Positions 17,704 through 26,574 of a stretch of 64,000 nt of DNA are shown here, piece after piece. The notes beneath the pieces were generated by a model. It had not been told where the DNA came from and made no database searches. It was given only the letters and a program-made list of their open reading frames with translations. The stretch's first letter is position 1, and each line of letters begins with the position of its first letter. This DNA comes from Actinocatenispora comari (GTDB lineage Bacteria; Actinomycetota; Actinomycetes; Mycobacteriales; Micromonosporaceae), in the NCBI RefSeq assembly GCF_017312725.1, contig NZ_BOPO01000004.1, positions 106,341-170,340 on the forward strand, in the 5' to 3' direction. A program made the position numbers and the translations under genes.

Positions 17704-17781
17704 CCTCGCGCGGGCTGCTGGCCCGTCGAGTCCGCGGATCCGGCCGGTCCGCTCCCTGACCGACGCCGGGCCGACCGGCGG

Positions 17782-18342
17782 TCAGCCGGTTTCGGCGGTG
17801 TTGCGGGCCTGGGCGAGGTACTCGGCGACCAGGTCGTGGTCCGGCCCGATCAGCACCGTGCCCTCGTCGTACCGCAGCGCCCAGTGCAGCCCGTCCACGC
17901 CGGGGACGCGCCGGGCCACCACCCGCACGCCGCCGTTCGGCAGCTCGTGGTGGATGGAGTACGCGACGCTCTTGGTCACCCGGACCCGGACCTGGTACGG
18001 CAGCTCGCCCGGGTCGCCGATCCGGTAGCTCGACGTCTCGTCGTCGGCGAACACGTCGGCCGGCGCGTCCGGCGCCTCGCCCGCGGACCGGACCAGCTTC
18101 GCCGGCGTGACGACCAGCTCCCGGCCGGACCAGGTGGCCTTGTGGATCTCGTGCCAGCCGAGCCGCTCGTCCCGGCCGGGCAGCCACAGCCCGCGGTTGG
18201 TGGCGACCAGGTACCCGCCGGCGCCGTCGGCCGGGTACCCGTCGGCGACCGGTGCCCAGGCGACCAGGTGCTCGGCCGCCTCGAACGGCCGCTTCGCCTC
18301 GGCCGGCAGCCGGCTGCGCCGGATGCGCGCGAGAATCCCCAT
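17782..18342 (-). CDS. Conserved hypothetical protein coupled to dnaG
   Basis: A 186-residue soluble protein, MGILARIRRSRLPAEAKRPF at the start. GYLVATNRGLWLPGRDERLG and WHEIHKATWSGRELVVTPAK suggest a PH-like beta fold. The C-terminus is VAEYLAQARNTAETG. The ATG overlaps the dnaG stop by one base, so translation is coupled. Small proteins of this kind commonly follow dnaG in actinomycetes, but the function is not known. Confidence 0.8.
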   Translation of the reverse strand: MGILARIRRSRLPAEAKRPFEAAEHLVAWAPVADGYPADGAGGYLVATNRGLWLPGRDERLGWHEIHKATWSGRELVVTPAKLVRSAGEAPDAPADVFADDETSSYRIGDPGELPYQVRVRVTKSVAYSIHHELPNGGVRVVARRVPGVDGLHWALRYDEGTVLIGPDHDLVAEYLAQARNTAETG

Positions 18343-20210
18343 CACAACCCCCCGGTGGCCTGTTCGCGCAGCGCCTGCGCGTGCTGCTCCAGCGAGGCCA
18401 CCTCGCCGAACAGCGACAGGTACTCGTCCTTGTGCTGGACCGGATTGGTGCGCTGCAGCTTCGACTTGACCGCCTTGATCCGCTGCTCGATCACCGGCAG
18501 TTGCAGCGAGGCGAGCGTGACCGACACGTACCGCGGGTCGGGCTCGCCGTCGTAGCGCAGCGGCTCCACCGCCAGCTCGGTGACCAGCGCCTGGCCGGCC
18601 AGGTCGACGCAGCCGGACCGGACCTGCTCGATCCAGGTCGGCCCGCCCGCGGCACTCGCCGCTCCGCCGGCCGCCGCGATCGCCTCCCGGACCGCGGCGT
18701 GCACGGGGTGCCCGTACGGGGTGGCGTCGACGGCGTCGAACAGCGGGCCGGCGAGCTGCGGGTGCTGCACGGCGAGCTTCAGCGCCTCCCGCTCGACCAG
18801 CGCGCGGCGCGAGTTCGGTACCGCCGCGGGGGCGACGGGGCGGCCCGCCCGCGCCGGGGCCTCGGGCCGCCGGCCGCCGTGCCGCAGCGCGTCGCCGACC
18901 GCGGCCCGGGCCTCCTCGGTGTCGACCCCGACGTGCCGGGCGAGGAACCCGACGTACCGGTCGCGCAGGTCGCGCTGCTTGATGTCGGCGACCATCCGGG
19001 CGCCGGCCCGCAGCGCGCCGGCCTGCCCCTCCGCGCTGTCCAGGTCGTAGCCCTGCACGGTGGTACGCAGCGCGAAGTTGATCAGCCGTTCGCTGTCGGC
19101 GATCAGGTCGCGGACCGCGGCGTCACCCTTGGCCAGCCGCAGCTCGCACGGGTCCATGTTGTCCGCACCGATGGCGACCATGCTGCGGGCGGCGAACTTG
19201 TGGTCGTCGGCGAACGCCCGCAGCGCCGCCTTCTGCCCGGCCGCGTCGCCGTCGAAGGTGAACACGATCGTGCCGGCGTCGGAGTCCAGCAGCAGCCGCC
19301 GCAACACCGAGATGTGCCCGTCGCCGAACGCGGTGCCGCAGGTGGCGACCGCGGTCGGCACGCCGGCGAGGTGGCAGGCCATCACGTCGGTGTAGCCCTC
19401 GACGATGACCGCCTTGTTCTGCTTGGCGATCTCCCGTTTCGCCTGGTCGATGCCGTACAGCACGTGCGACTTCTTGTAGATCGGCGTCTCGGGCGTGTTC
19501 AGGTACTTGGGGCCGTCGTCGTGGTCGAACAGCTTGCGCGCACCGAACCCGATGACGTCGCCGGACAGGTCGCGGATCGGCCAGATCAGCCGGCCGCGGA
19601 ACCGGTCGATCAGGTTGCCGGACCTCGCCTCCCGGATCAGTCCGGCGGTGATCAGATCCTTCGCCGCGTACCCCTTGGCGCGCAGGTGCTTACCCAGGGC
19701 GTCCCACGAGTCGGGGGCGAAGCCGCAGCCGAACCGCAGCGCCGCGTCCCGGTCGAACCCGCGCTGCGCCAGGAACTCCCGGGCGGTACGGGCGCCGGCC
19801 GAGCCGAGCTGCTCGGCATAGAACGCGGCCGCCTCGGCGTGCGCGGCGACCAGGGTGCGGCGGCTGCCGGTGTCCTCCCGGCGCCGGGGCGAACCGTCAC
19901 CGGACTCCTCGTACCGCAGAGTGATGCCGACCATGCCGGCGAGCCGCTCGACCGACTCCGAGAAGGTGAGGTGATCGGTCTCCATCAGGAAACTGATCGC
20001 GTCACCGCCCTTGCCGCAGCCGAAGCAGTAGAAGACCCCCCGCTGCGGGGTCACGTTGAAGCTCGGCGACTTCTCCTCGTGGAACGGGCAGAGGCCCTTG
20101 AGGTTGCCGCCGCCGGCCGGACGAAGCGTCACCTGGCCGCCGATGACCTCGACGATCGACACCCGTTCCCGTACCGCGGCGATGTCCGCCGCCACGATCC
20201 GACCCGCCAT
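18342..20210 (-). CDS. dnaG: DNA primase
   Basis: The replicative primase, 622 residues, which makes RNA primers at the fork with DnaB. The N-terminal zinc domain is CPFHEEKSPSFNVTPQRGVF then YCFGCGKGG (about residues 38-66). The catalytic TOPRIM core includes VIVEGYTDVMACHLAG near 265 and FTFDGDAAGQKAA near 312, and a C-terminal helicase-interaction domain follows. The frame is open 49 codons further upstream, but MAGRIVAADIAAVRERVSIV is the family start, so I place it at 20210. A dgt gene, often beside dnaG in actinomycetes, is instead 18 kb away. Confidence 0.96.
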   Translation of the reverse strand: MAGRIVAADIAAVRERVSIVEVIGGQVTLRPAGGGNLKGLCPFHEEKSPSFNVTPQRGVFYCFGCGKGGDAISFLMETDHLTFSESVERLAGMVGITLRYEESGDGSPRRREDTGSRRTLVAAHAEAAAFYAEQLGSAGARTAREFLAQRGFDRDAALRFGCGFAPDSWDALGKHLRAKGYAAKDLITAGLIREARSGNLIDRFRGRLIWPIRDLSGDVIGFGARKLFDHDDGPKYLNTPETPIYKKSHVLYGIDQAKREIAKQNKAVIVEGYTDVMACHLAGVPTAVATCGTAFGDGHISVLRRLLLDSDAGTIVFTFDGDAAGQKAALRAFADDHKFAARSMVAIGADNMDPCELRLAKGDAAVRDLIADSERLINFALRTTVQGYDLDSAEGQAGALRAGARMVADIKQRDLRDRYVGFLARHVGVDTEEARAAVGDALRHGGRRPEAPARAGRPVAPAAVPNSRRALVEREALKLAVQHPQLAGPLFDAVDATPYGHPVHAAVREAIAAAGGAASAAGGPTWIEQVRSGCVDLAGQALVTELAVEPLRYDGEPDPRYVSVTLASLQLPVIEQRIKAVKSKLQRTNPVQHKDEYLSLFGEVASLEQHAQALREQATGGL

Positions 20211-20385
20211 CTGAGCCTGGCCACCTCCCACACGCGCCGCCTCCATCCTGCCGCGCCGCGCCCGCACCCGCGCCGGCGCCCACCCCGCTGCCCGTCCCGG
20301 CCGTCCGGTACCGGCCGGATCCGCGACCGAAAGGCCTGGTCGACGCGCGGGTATCACCCGTTTCGTGCCGGTACGGGCGCTCGGG

Positions 20386-20844
20386 TCAGTCGGTCGGCGG
20401 CTGCCAGTCGGCGAGCCGGACCATCAGGTCGCCGGCGATCCGCAGCAGGTCCCGCTCGGCGGTGGTCAGCTCGGCGTCCATCGCCGCCGCGAGCCAGGCC
20501 CGCCGGGTCCGGGTGTCCTCGTCGAACACGCGGCGACCGGCCTCGGTCATCGAGACCAGGATCTGGCGCCGGTCGTCCGGGTCGGCGCTGCGGTCGATCA
20601 GCCCGTTCTCGGCCATGCCCGCCACGATCCGGGTCATCGACTGCGGCGCCACCCGCAGCGAGGCGGCCAGCGCGCCGGTCGTCATGGTGCCGCGCACCGA
20701 CAGCCGCAGCAACACGCCGAGCACCGCCAGCGACAGGCCGGTACGCGGCCGCTCGACGCGCATCCGGCTGCCGAGCCGGCTCACCCCGGCCAGCACCCGG
20801 TCCGCCGCCGCCACGCTGGCCCGATCCGTCCCGACCCTCGCCAT
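20386..20844 (-). CDS. MarR family transcriptional regulator
   Basis: A 152-residue winged-helix regulator. The DNA-binding domain is GALAASLRVAPQSMTRIVAG then MAENGLIDRSADPDDRRQIL, the MarR wing, flanked by dimerisation helices. It lies 58 bp downstream of the ABC exporter gene on the same strand, so it is probably co-transcribed and controls that exporter. Confidence 0.9.
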   Translation of the reverse strand: MARVGTDRASVAAADRVLAGVSRLGSRMRVERPRTGLSLAVLGVLLRLSVRGTMTTGALAASLRVAPQSMTRIVAGMAENGLIDRSADPDDRRQILVSMTEAGRRVFDEDTRTRRAWLAAAMDAELTTAERDLLRIAGDLMVRLADWQPPTD

Positions 20845-20902
20845 GCCGCGAGCCTATCCGCCGGCCCGGCGCGCCGCCGGAACGCGGGCGCGCCGGGACC
20901 GG

Positions 20903-22756
20903 TCAGGGCACGGCGGGGTGGTCGGCGACGGCGACGAGCGAGGCGTACCGGCCGCCGGCGGCGACCAGGTCGGCGTGCCGGCCGCGCTCGACGACCGTAC
21001 CGGCGTCCAGCACCACGATCTCGTCGGCGTCGCGGACGGTGGACAACCGGTGCGCGATCGCGATCGTGGTGCGTCCGGCGGCGGCCACCTCCAGCGCCAG
21101 CTGCACCTCCCGCTCGGTACCGGTGTCCAGGGCGCTGGTCGCCTCGTCGAGCACGAGTACCGGCGGGTCGCGCAGCAGCACCCGGGCGATCGCGAGCCGC
21201 TGCCGTTCCCCGCCGGAGAACCGGAAACCGCGCTCACCGACGACCGTGTCGTACCCGTCGGGCAGCGCCGCGACCGCGTCGTGGATGCGGGCCGCCCGGC
21301 AGGCGGCGACCAGGTCGGCGTCGGTGGCGTCCGGCCGGGCGAAGCGCAGGTTCGCCGCCACCGTGTCGTGGAACAGGTAGGTCTCCTGCGACACCAGCCC
21401 GACCACGCCGGCCAGCGAGTCGAGCGTGACGTCCCGCACGTCGGTGCCGTCGATCGTCACCGTGCCGCGCTGCGGGTCGTAGAGCCGGGCGATCAGGTAC
21501 GCGACGCTGGTCTTGCCGGAGCCGGTGGCGCCGACGATCGCCAGCCGCCGCCCGGCCGGTACGGTCAAGTCGATCCCGCGCAACGTCCACCCGCCGCCAC
21601 CGCCGCTGGCGACACCTCGGTTGCCGGCACCGCCGTCGTTGCTGGCCTCGTCGTTGCCGGCGGAGGTGCCGTGGCCGTCGTAGCGGAACCACACGTCGCG
21701 CAGCGCGACCTCGGCGCGGCCGGTGACCCGCAGCGGGGTCGCGCCGGGCGCGTCGGCGACCTCGACGGGCAGGTCGAGTACCTCGAAGATGCGGCCGAAC
21801 AGCGCCATCGAGGTGGACACGCCGGCGCCGATGCCCTGCATGGTGCCGATCGGTGCGACCAGCCGGTTCAGCATGCTGGTGAAGGCGACCACGGTGCCCA
21901 GCGTGCTCGGGTGGATGCCGTGCGCGAACTGGACGCCGGCCAGCCAGTACACGACGGCCGGCACGGCGACCAGGCTGGCCCGGCGGGACGCGGTCGACCA
22001 GCGGCCCATCATCGACGCGGCGATCTCCAGCCGGGACACCTCGCGGGACTCGGCCGCGAACCGGTCGCGCAGCTCGTCCCGGTTGCCCATCGTCTTCGCG
22101 AGCAGGATGCCGGACACCGACAGCGACTCGGTGATCAGCGAGGTCAGCCCGCTCATCCGCCGTTGCCGGCTGCCGGCCACGGCCCGCCGGCGCCGGCCCA
22201 GCCGCGGGGTGAGCAGCAGCATCCCCGGCACCACCACGAGCGCGACCAGCGCCAGCTGCCAGTTGAGCACCACCAGGGCGACCGCCACCGCGAGCGCCGA
22301 CACTCCACTTTGGACCATCGCGGTGACGGTGTTGGTCAGTACCGCGTCGACGCCGGCGATGTCGCTGGTGATCCGGGACAGCGTGTCACCGGCGCGGGTC
22401 TTGGTGAACCAGCCGAGCGACATCCGTTGCAGCTGCCCGTACACGGCGACCCGGACGTCGTGCATGATGCCCTGGCCGATCACGTTCGACAGCCGGTTGG
22501 TGACCGCCGACAGCACCGCGGTACCGGCGGCCGAGGCGAGCATGCCGAGCGCGAGCAGGCTCAGCAACGGCACGTCGCGCGCGGGGATCGCCCGGTCCAG
22601 GATCTCCCGCAGCAGGAACGGGGCGCTGACGCTCACGCCCGCCTGCAGCACCACGAGCGCGACCAGCCCGACCAGTCGCCGCCGGTACCCGACGAACAGC
22701 CCGGCGACCCGCCGCACCGGCACCGCGGGCACATCCTCGCTCGACTTGTTACGCAT
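20903..22756 (-). CDS. ABC exporter, fused membrane and ATPase domains
   Basis: A half-transporter of about 617 residues in the multidrug/lipid exporter class. Six membrane helices occupy roughly residues 20-310. The ATPase domain has Walker A VGATGSGKTSVAYLIARLYD, signature FRFSGGERQRLAIARVLL, Walker B VLVLDEATSALDTG and the switch His in IAIAHRLSTVRDAD. An unusual Gly/Asn-rich linker of about 30 residues (GNDEASNDGGAGNRG) interrupts the ATPase domain before Walker A. I choose MRNKSSEDVPAVPV at 22756; the frame stays open to 22927, so the start is uncertain. The linked MarR gene suggests substrate-induced expression. Confidence 0.88.
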   Translation of the reverse strand: MRNKSSEDVPAVPVRRVAGLFVGYRRRLVGLVALVVLQAGVSVSAPFLLREILDRAIPARDVPLLSLLALGMLASAAGTAVLSAVTNRLSNVIGQGIMHDVRVAVYGQLQRMSLGWFTKTRAGDTLSRITSDIAGVDAVLTNTVTAMVQSGVSALAVAVALVVLNWQLALVALVVVPGMLLLTPRLGRRRRAVAGSRQRRMSGLTSLITESLSVSGILLAKTMGNRDELRDRFAAESREVSRLEIAASMMGRWSTASRRASLVAVPAVVYWLAGVQFAHGIHPSTLGTVVAFTSMLNRLVAPIGTMQGIGAGVSTSMALFGRIFEVLDLPVEVADAPGATPLRVTGRAEVALRDVWFRYDGHGTSAGNDEASNDGGAGNRGVASGGGGGWTLRGIDLTVPAGRRLAIVGATGSGKTSVAYLIARLYDPQRGTVTIDGTDVRDVTLDSLAGVVGLVSQETYLFHDTVAANLRFARPDATDADLVAACRAARIHDAVAALPDGYDTVVGERGFRFSGGERQRLAIARVLLRDPPVLVLDEATSALDTGTEREVQLALEVAAAGRTTIAIAHRLSTVRDADEIVVLDAGTVVERGRHADLVAAGGRYASLVAVADHPAVP

Positions 22757-23000
22757 CCGTTTACTATCTGCGGAACCGCCTTCCGGGTCAAATCCATTAC
22801 TGACCCCAATCCTGGCCATCCGGGTAGCGGTCAATCCTTCATCATCTGTTGATTGTTTCCACAACCAGCGAGCCCCTCGCCAGAACGCCGGCCAGCGGGC
22901 GCTCAACGGCGCTTCGACCCGACACATCGGCCGAACGGTGGTATCCGGCCGACTGGGCCCACCGGTACCCTCACGTCGCTCTCATCCAGAAAGGTTCCCG

Positions 23001-23330
23001 ATGTCGCAACCGACGCACCGACTCACCGACGAACGGCTCGCCTGGCTCGCCGTCCGCGACCACTTCGGCAAGGTGTCCCGCAAGCGCGGCGTGCTCGGCG
23101 TCGTCCTGCTGGTACTGGGGTCGATGCGGCGCCGCTCCGCCGGCGGAATGGTGAACGACGAGCAGCGCGACGCGATGAGCGACAAGCTCGGCGACTACGC
23201 CTTCGCGGTGGACGACGCGGCGCGCACGCTGAGCAAGGACGAGCGCGCGCGGCTGCGGGCCACCGGCCAGGTACCGGACTGGTTCGTCGCCGACGTGCAG
23301 CGCCGCTTCGCCGAGCTGCGCAGACGCTGA
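23001..23330 (+). CDS. Small hypothetical protein
   Basis: A 109-residue basic protein: MSQPTHRLTDERLAWLAVRD, KRGVLGVVLLVLGSMRRRSA, DEQRDAMSDKLGDYAFAVDD. A short hydrophobic stretch (VLGVVLLVLG) may touch the membrane, but the rest is charged. AAAGG lies 6 nt before the ATG. I do not recognise the family. It is divergent from the ABC exporter gene. Confidence 0.65.
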   Translation: MSQPTHRLTDERLAWLAVRDHFGKVSRKRGVLGVVLLVLGSMRRRSAGGMVNDEQRDAMSDKLGDYAFAVDDAARTLSKDERARLRATGQVPDWFVADVQRRFAELRRR

Positions 23331-23344
23331 ACCCACCAGCGCCA

Positions 23345-23440
23345 CCACCGAGCCGACCCGCACACGCACCGACCCGACCCGCACCCGCACACGCACACGC
23401 ACCGAGCCGACCCCGCACACGCACGCGCGCCGACCCCGCC
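23345..23440 (+). repeat. CGCACACGCACC-type low-complexity repeats
   Basis: Degenerate tandem units of CACACGCACCGACC-like sequence fill the gap between two convergent genes. There is no coding character. Likely slippage-prone intergenic DNA. Confidence 0.7.
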
Positions 23441-23498
23441 CGCAGTGGCGCACGCGGCGACATCGCGGTGTCGGCCGCTGGCCGAACCCGCCGGCCGG

Positions 23499-24035
23499 TC
23501 AGGCGGGGATCGAGGCGCGGTCCGGCGCGAGGTAGCTGTGCACGACCGGGCGCTCGGCGTCCGGGCCGGACCACCAGGACGCGGACGTGGTGGCGACCCG
23601 GCGCCAGCCGAGCCGCTCGTACAGGGCGGTCGGGCCACCCCAGCGGGCGTCCAGCACGTCCAACGCGCAGCGGCGACCCTGTGCGGCCGCGGTGGCGATG
23701 GCGGTGTCGATCAGCCGCGCGGCCAGGCCGGTACCGCGAGCCCGTGGCGCCACGAACAGCCGGCTGACGCTCGCCAGCCGGTCGGCCGGCAGCCCGGCCG
23801 CGCCGGCGACGGTGTCGCGCAGCTCCAGGTCGCCGCCGTCGCGCAGCAGCAGCTGGCCGACCACCTCGTCGTCGGCGGTGCACACCCAGGCGTCGAGCAC
23901 GCCCTTCGGGCACAGCCAGCCGACCGGGTCGGCCGGCCAGACCAGCGGGTACGAGTCCTGCCGCTGCACGATGCGCAGCGCGGCGACGCAGCCGGGCAGG
24001 TCGTCGTCGCGGCGCGGCCGAATGTTCGTCTGCAC
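23499..24035 (-). CDS. GNAT family N-acetyltransferase
   Basis: A 178-residue acetyl-CoA-dependent acyltransferase. MQTNIRPRRDDDLPGCVAAL is the typical first strand and helix, and RLFVAPRARGTGLAARLIDT near residue 92 is the motif A pyrophosphate loop (RxxGxG/A). GPTALYERLGWRRVATTSA is motif B. GTG start. The substrate cannot be predicted. Single gene. Confidence 0.88.
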   Translation of the reverse strand: MQTNIRPRRDDDLPGCVAALRIVQRQDSYPLVWPADPVGWLCPKGVLDAWVCTADDEVVGQLLLRDGGDLELRDTVAGAAGLPADRLASVSRLFVAPRARGTGLAARLIDTAIATAAAQGRRCALDVLDARWGGPTALYERLGWRRVATTSASWWSGPDAERPVVHSYLAPDRASIPA

Positions 24036-24333
24036 GGCGCAACGGTACGACCCGGTCCGGATCGGCCAGCCGCGACACCGCTCTGCCGGTACGCCGGCAC
24101 CTCGACCTGATCATCGGTGCCATTCGGTGCCATGCTTGTGCCGCGGCACTCACCAGCACCGGACACGCTCCCCGAGCAGCTGCACATCACTCTCCTACCT
24201 GCGAAAACGTCGCCCAGCTCGGATCTCGGCGAGAGTGGAAGGCTCCTACGCGATGGCGCTACGGCGAGCCAAGGGCCAGGCGGGTGCCAAGATGGCACTT
24301 GCGACGACGTCACTCCTGTGCCATGCTGACGTC
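24036..24333. other. Upstream region of the RHH operon
   Basis: No gene is visible. The block TGCCATGCT recurs near 24128 and 24320, and TGACGTCA, a perfect palindrome, lies at 24327-24334 overlapping the RHH start codon. With the palindrome at 24284 this suggests multi-site regulation. Confidence 0.45.
24284..24298. promoter_or_regulatory. Palindromic candidate operator before the RHH operon
   Basis: GTGCCA-AGA-TGGCAC is a perfect 6+3+6 palindrome about 36 bp before the start codon of the RHH gene. Ribbon-helix-helix proteins usually bind short palindromes or tandem repeats in their own promoter, so autoregulation is likely. Confidence 0.55.
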
Positions 24334-24855
24334 ATGGAGTTGAGCACCTATGTACGGCAGCTGCACGACCAGCTCGTGGCCGTGGCCGAGACCGGGGATC
24401 CCGCCGCCCGCGCGTTCCTCGACCGGCTGGTCGTGACGCTGGAGCCGGCCGCGCGGCTGGCCCTGCTGGACGCGCTGTCCGCCGCCGCGGCCGAGATCAC
24501 CCAGGACCTCGCGCCCGGGTCGGTCGAGGTGCGGCTGCGGGCCGGCGAGCCGGAGTTCGCGGTGACCGTGCCGACCGCCGAGCCCACCGCGGCGGAGCCG
24601 CCGCCGCCGGTGGCGGTGCCGGCATCCGGCGCCGACGACACCGACGACGGACCGATGGCCCGGCTCAACCTGCGGCTGTCCGAGCAGCTCAAGACCCGCA
24701 TCGAGCGGGCCGCGGCACGCCAGGGCAGGTCCGCCAACTCCTGGCTGGCCCGGGCCGCCAACGCCGCGCTGGCCGCGGAGGAGCCCGACCAGCCGACCCT
24801 GCACTCGTCCACCGGCCGCGGTGGGCGCCGACGACAGACCGGCTGGGTGCGCTGA
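24334..24855 (+). CDS. Ribbon-helix-helix (HicB-like) regulator of the DUF4097/ABC operon
   Basis: A 173-residue protein with an N-terminal helical domain (MELSTYVRQLHDQLVAVAET, EPAARLALLDALSAAAAEIT), a Pro/Ala linker, and a C-terminal RHH domain near residues 108-150 (MARLNLRLSEQLKTRIERAA, ARQGRSANSWLARAANAALA). It resembles toxin-antitoxin HicB-type regulators, but no HicA-like toxin is adjacent. It is the first gene of a tight operon with a DUF4097 protein and an ABC transporter. Confidence 0.85.
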   Translation: MELSTYVRQLHDQLVAVAETGDPAARAFLDRLVVTLEPAARLALLDALSAAAAEITQDLAPGSVEVRLRAGEPEFAVTVPTAEPTAAEPPPPVAVPASGADDTDDGPMARLNLRLSEQLKTRIERAAARQGRSANSWLARAANAALAAEEPDQPTLHSSTGRGGRRRQTGWVR

Positions 24856-24895
24856 CACCCGCACCGCCCACCACGACCCCGCAACGGAGCCCACC

Positions 24896-25741
24896 ATGCC
24901 CAGCTACGACACACCCGAGCCGATCGCGGTGACCGCCGAACTGTTCGTCGGCAACCTCACCGTGCACGCCACCGATCGCGACACCACCGTCGTCGAGGTG
25001 GTCCCGACCAACCCGGACGACGAGTCGAACGTCCGCGCCGCCGAACAGGCCCGGGTCGAGTTCACCGACGGCGAGCTGCGCATCCGCAGTACCCGGCTGC
25101 GCAACTGGATCTCCTGGAGCAACAAGACCTGGTCGGTCGACGTGACGATCGAGCTGCCCGCCGGATCCACGGTGCGCAGCAGCGCCTCGATGGGCGACGT
25201 CGTCACCACCGGCACGCTCGGCGACTGCCAGGTCAAGTCCGGTACCGGTCGGCTGCGGCTGGAGCGCACCGGTGCGCTGCGCGCCCGTACGGTCGGGGAC
25301 ATCGGCATCGGCCGCATCGACGGCACCGCCGAGGTGTCCACCGCCTCCGGCGCCATCCGGATCGGCGCGCTCGGCGGCAACGCGATCGTCAAGAACTCCA
25401 ACGGTACGACCGAGGTCGACTCGGTCACCGGCGACGTGCAGGTCCGCTCGTCCAACGGCGACGTCTCGGTCGGCGACGCGGGCGGCAACGTGCAGGCGCG
25501 TACCTCGGCGGGGTCGGTCCGGGTGGACCGGGCGATCCGCGGCCGGGTCGACGCCGAGACCGGGTTCGGCAACGTCCGGATCGGGCTGGCCGAGGGCAGT
25601 GCCGCGAAGCTCGACCTGGAGACGAAGTTCGGCCGGATCGACAACACGCTGGACAGCTCCGACGGCCCGGCGCCGTCCGACGAGGTGGTCACCGTGCGGT
25701 GCCGCACCTCGTACGGCGACATCACGCTGCTGCGGGCCTGA
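24896..25741 (+). CDS. DUF4097 beta-strand repeat protein
   Basis: A 281-residue protein built of short beta-helix repeats: IRIGALGGNAIVKNSNGTTE, VDSVTGDVQVRSSNGDVSVG, DAGGNVQARTSAGSVRVDRA. This is the DUF4097/DUF4098 pattern seen in putative adhesins, but no signal peptide is present, so it is probably cytoplasmic. ACGGAG precedes ATG 24896. It lies between an RHH regulator and an ABC transporter with short gaps. A sensor or scaffold for the transporter is a guess. Confidence 0.88.
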   Translation: MPSYDTPEPIAVTAELFVGNLTVHATDRDTTVVEVVPTNPDDESNVRAAEQARVEFTDGELRIRSTRLRNWISWSNKTWSVDVTIELPAGSTVRSSASMGDVVTTGTLGDCQVKSGTGRLRLERTGALRARTVGDIGIGRIDGTAEVSTASGAIRIGALGGNAIVKNSNGTTEVDSVTGDVQVRSSNGDVSVGDAGGNVQARTSAGSVRVDRAIRGRVDAETGFGNVRIGLAEGSAAKLDLETKFGRIDNTLDSSDGPAPSDEVVTVRCRTSYGDITLLRA

Positions 25742-25788
25742 CCCACCACCCTCCCACGAACCTGACCAACCAGAAAGGAGTCGGGGCG

Positions 25789-26574
25789 ATGACTGCTGCG
25801 CCGGCTATCCAGGTCAACGGACTGCGCAAGTCCTACCAGAAACTGCAGGTGCTCAAGGGCGTCGACTTCGAGGTACCGCGCGGGAGCATCTTCGCGCTGC
25901 TCGGCTCCAACGGCGCCGGCAAGACCACCGTGGTCCGCATCCTCGCCACCCTGCTGCCACTCGACGACGGGGTGGCCACCGTCAACGGGCTCGACGTGAC
26001 CACCCAGGCGGGCAAGGTACGCGACTCGATCAGCCTCACCGGGCAGTTCGCCGCGGTGGACGAGATCCTCACCGGCCGGGAGAACCTGGTGATGATCGCC
26101 CGGCTGCGGCGGGTGGCCGACCCCAGGAAGGTGGCCGACGACCTGCTCGCCCGGTTCCGGCTCACCGAGGCGGGCGGGCGCCGGGTGGCGACCTACTCCG
26201 GCGGCATGCGGCGCCGGCTGGACATCGCGATGAGCCTCATCGGCGACCCGCCGGTCGTCTTCCTCGACGAGCCCAGTACCGGACTGGACCCGCAGGCCCG
26301 GCTGGAGGTCTGGCAGGTGATCCAGGACCTCGCCGACAGCGGCACCACGGTGCTGCTGACCACCCAGTACCTGGACGAGGCGGAGAAGCTCGCGGACCGC
26401 ATCGCGATCCTGCACGAGGGCACCATCATCGTCTCCGGCACCCTCGCCGAGCTGCGGAAACTCCTGCCGCCGGCGCAGGTGGAGTACGTGGAGCGGCAGC
26501 CCACGCTGGAAGAGATCTTCCTGGCGATCGTCGACGGCGACAAGACCAACCACCAGAAGCAGGAGCAGTCATGA
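25789..26574 (+). CDS. ABC transporter ATP-binding protein (DrrA/CcmA type)
   Basis: A 261-residue ATPase: Walker A LLGSNGAGKTTVVRILATLL near residue 38, signature TYSGGMRRRLDIAMSLIG, Walker B VVFLDEPSTGLDPQARLEVW, switch His replaced by Gln in TTQYLDEAEKLAD, and the short C-terminal LEEIFLAIV domain of daunorubicin-type exporters. AAGGAG before the ATG is strong. The stop overlaps the permease start (ATGA). Confidence 0.92.
   Translation: MTAAPAIQVNGLRKSYQKLQVLKGVDFEVPRGSIFALLGSNGAGKTTVVRILATLLPLDDGVATVNGLDVTTQAGKVRDSISLTGQFAAVDEILTGRENLVMIARLRRVADPRKVADDLLARFRLTEAGGRRVATYSGGMRRRLDIAMSLIGDPPVVFLDEPSTGLDPQARLEVWQVIQDLADSGTTVLLTTQYLDEAEKLADRIAILHEGTIIVSGTLAELRKLLPPAQVEYVERQPTLEEIFLAIVDGDKTNHQKQEQS

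Noticed and set aside
23345..23440. CRISPR-like array in the CACACGCACC repeats
   Set aside because: Units are short, degenerate and without spacers; no cas genes.
24334..24855. HicAB toxin-antitoxin system
   Set aside because: Only the RHH protein is present; the next genes are DUF4097 and an ABC transporter, with no small toxin.
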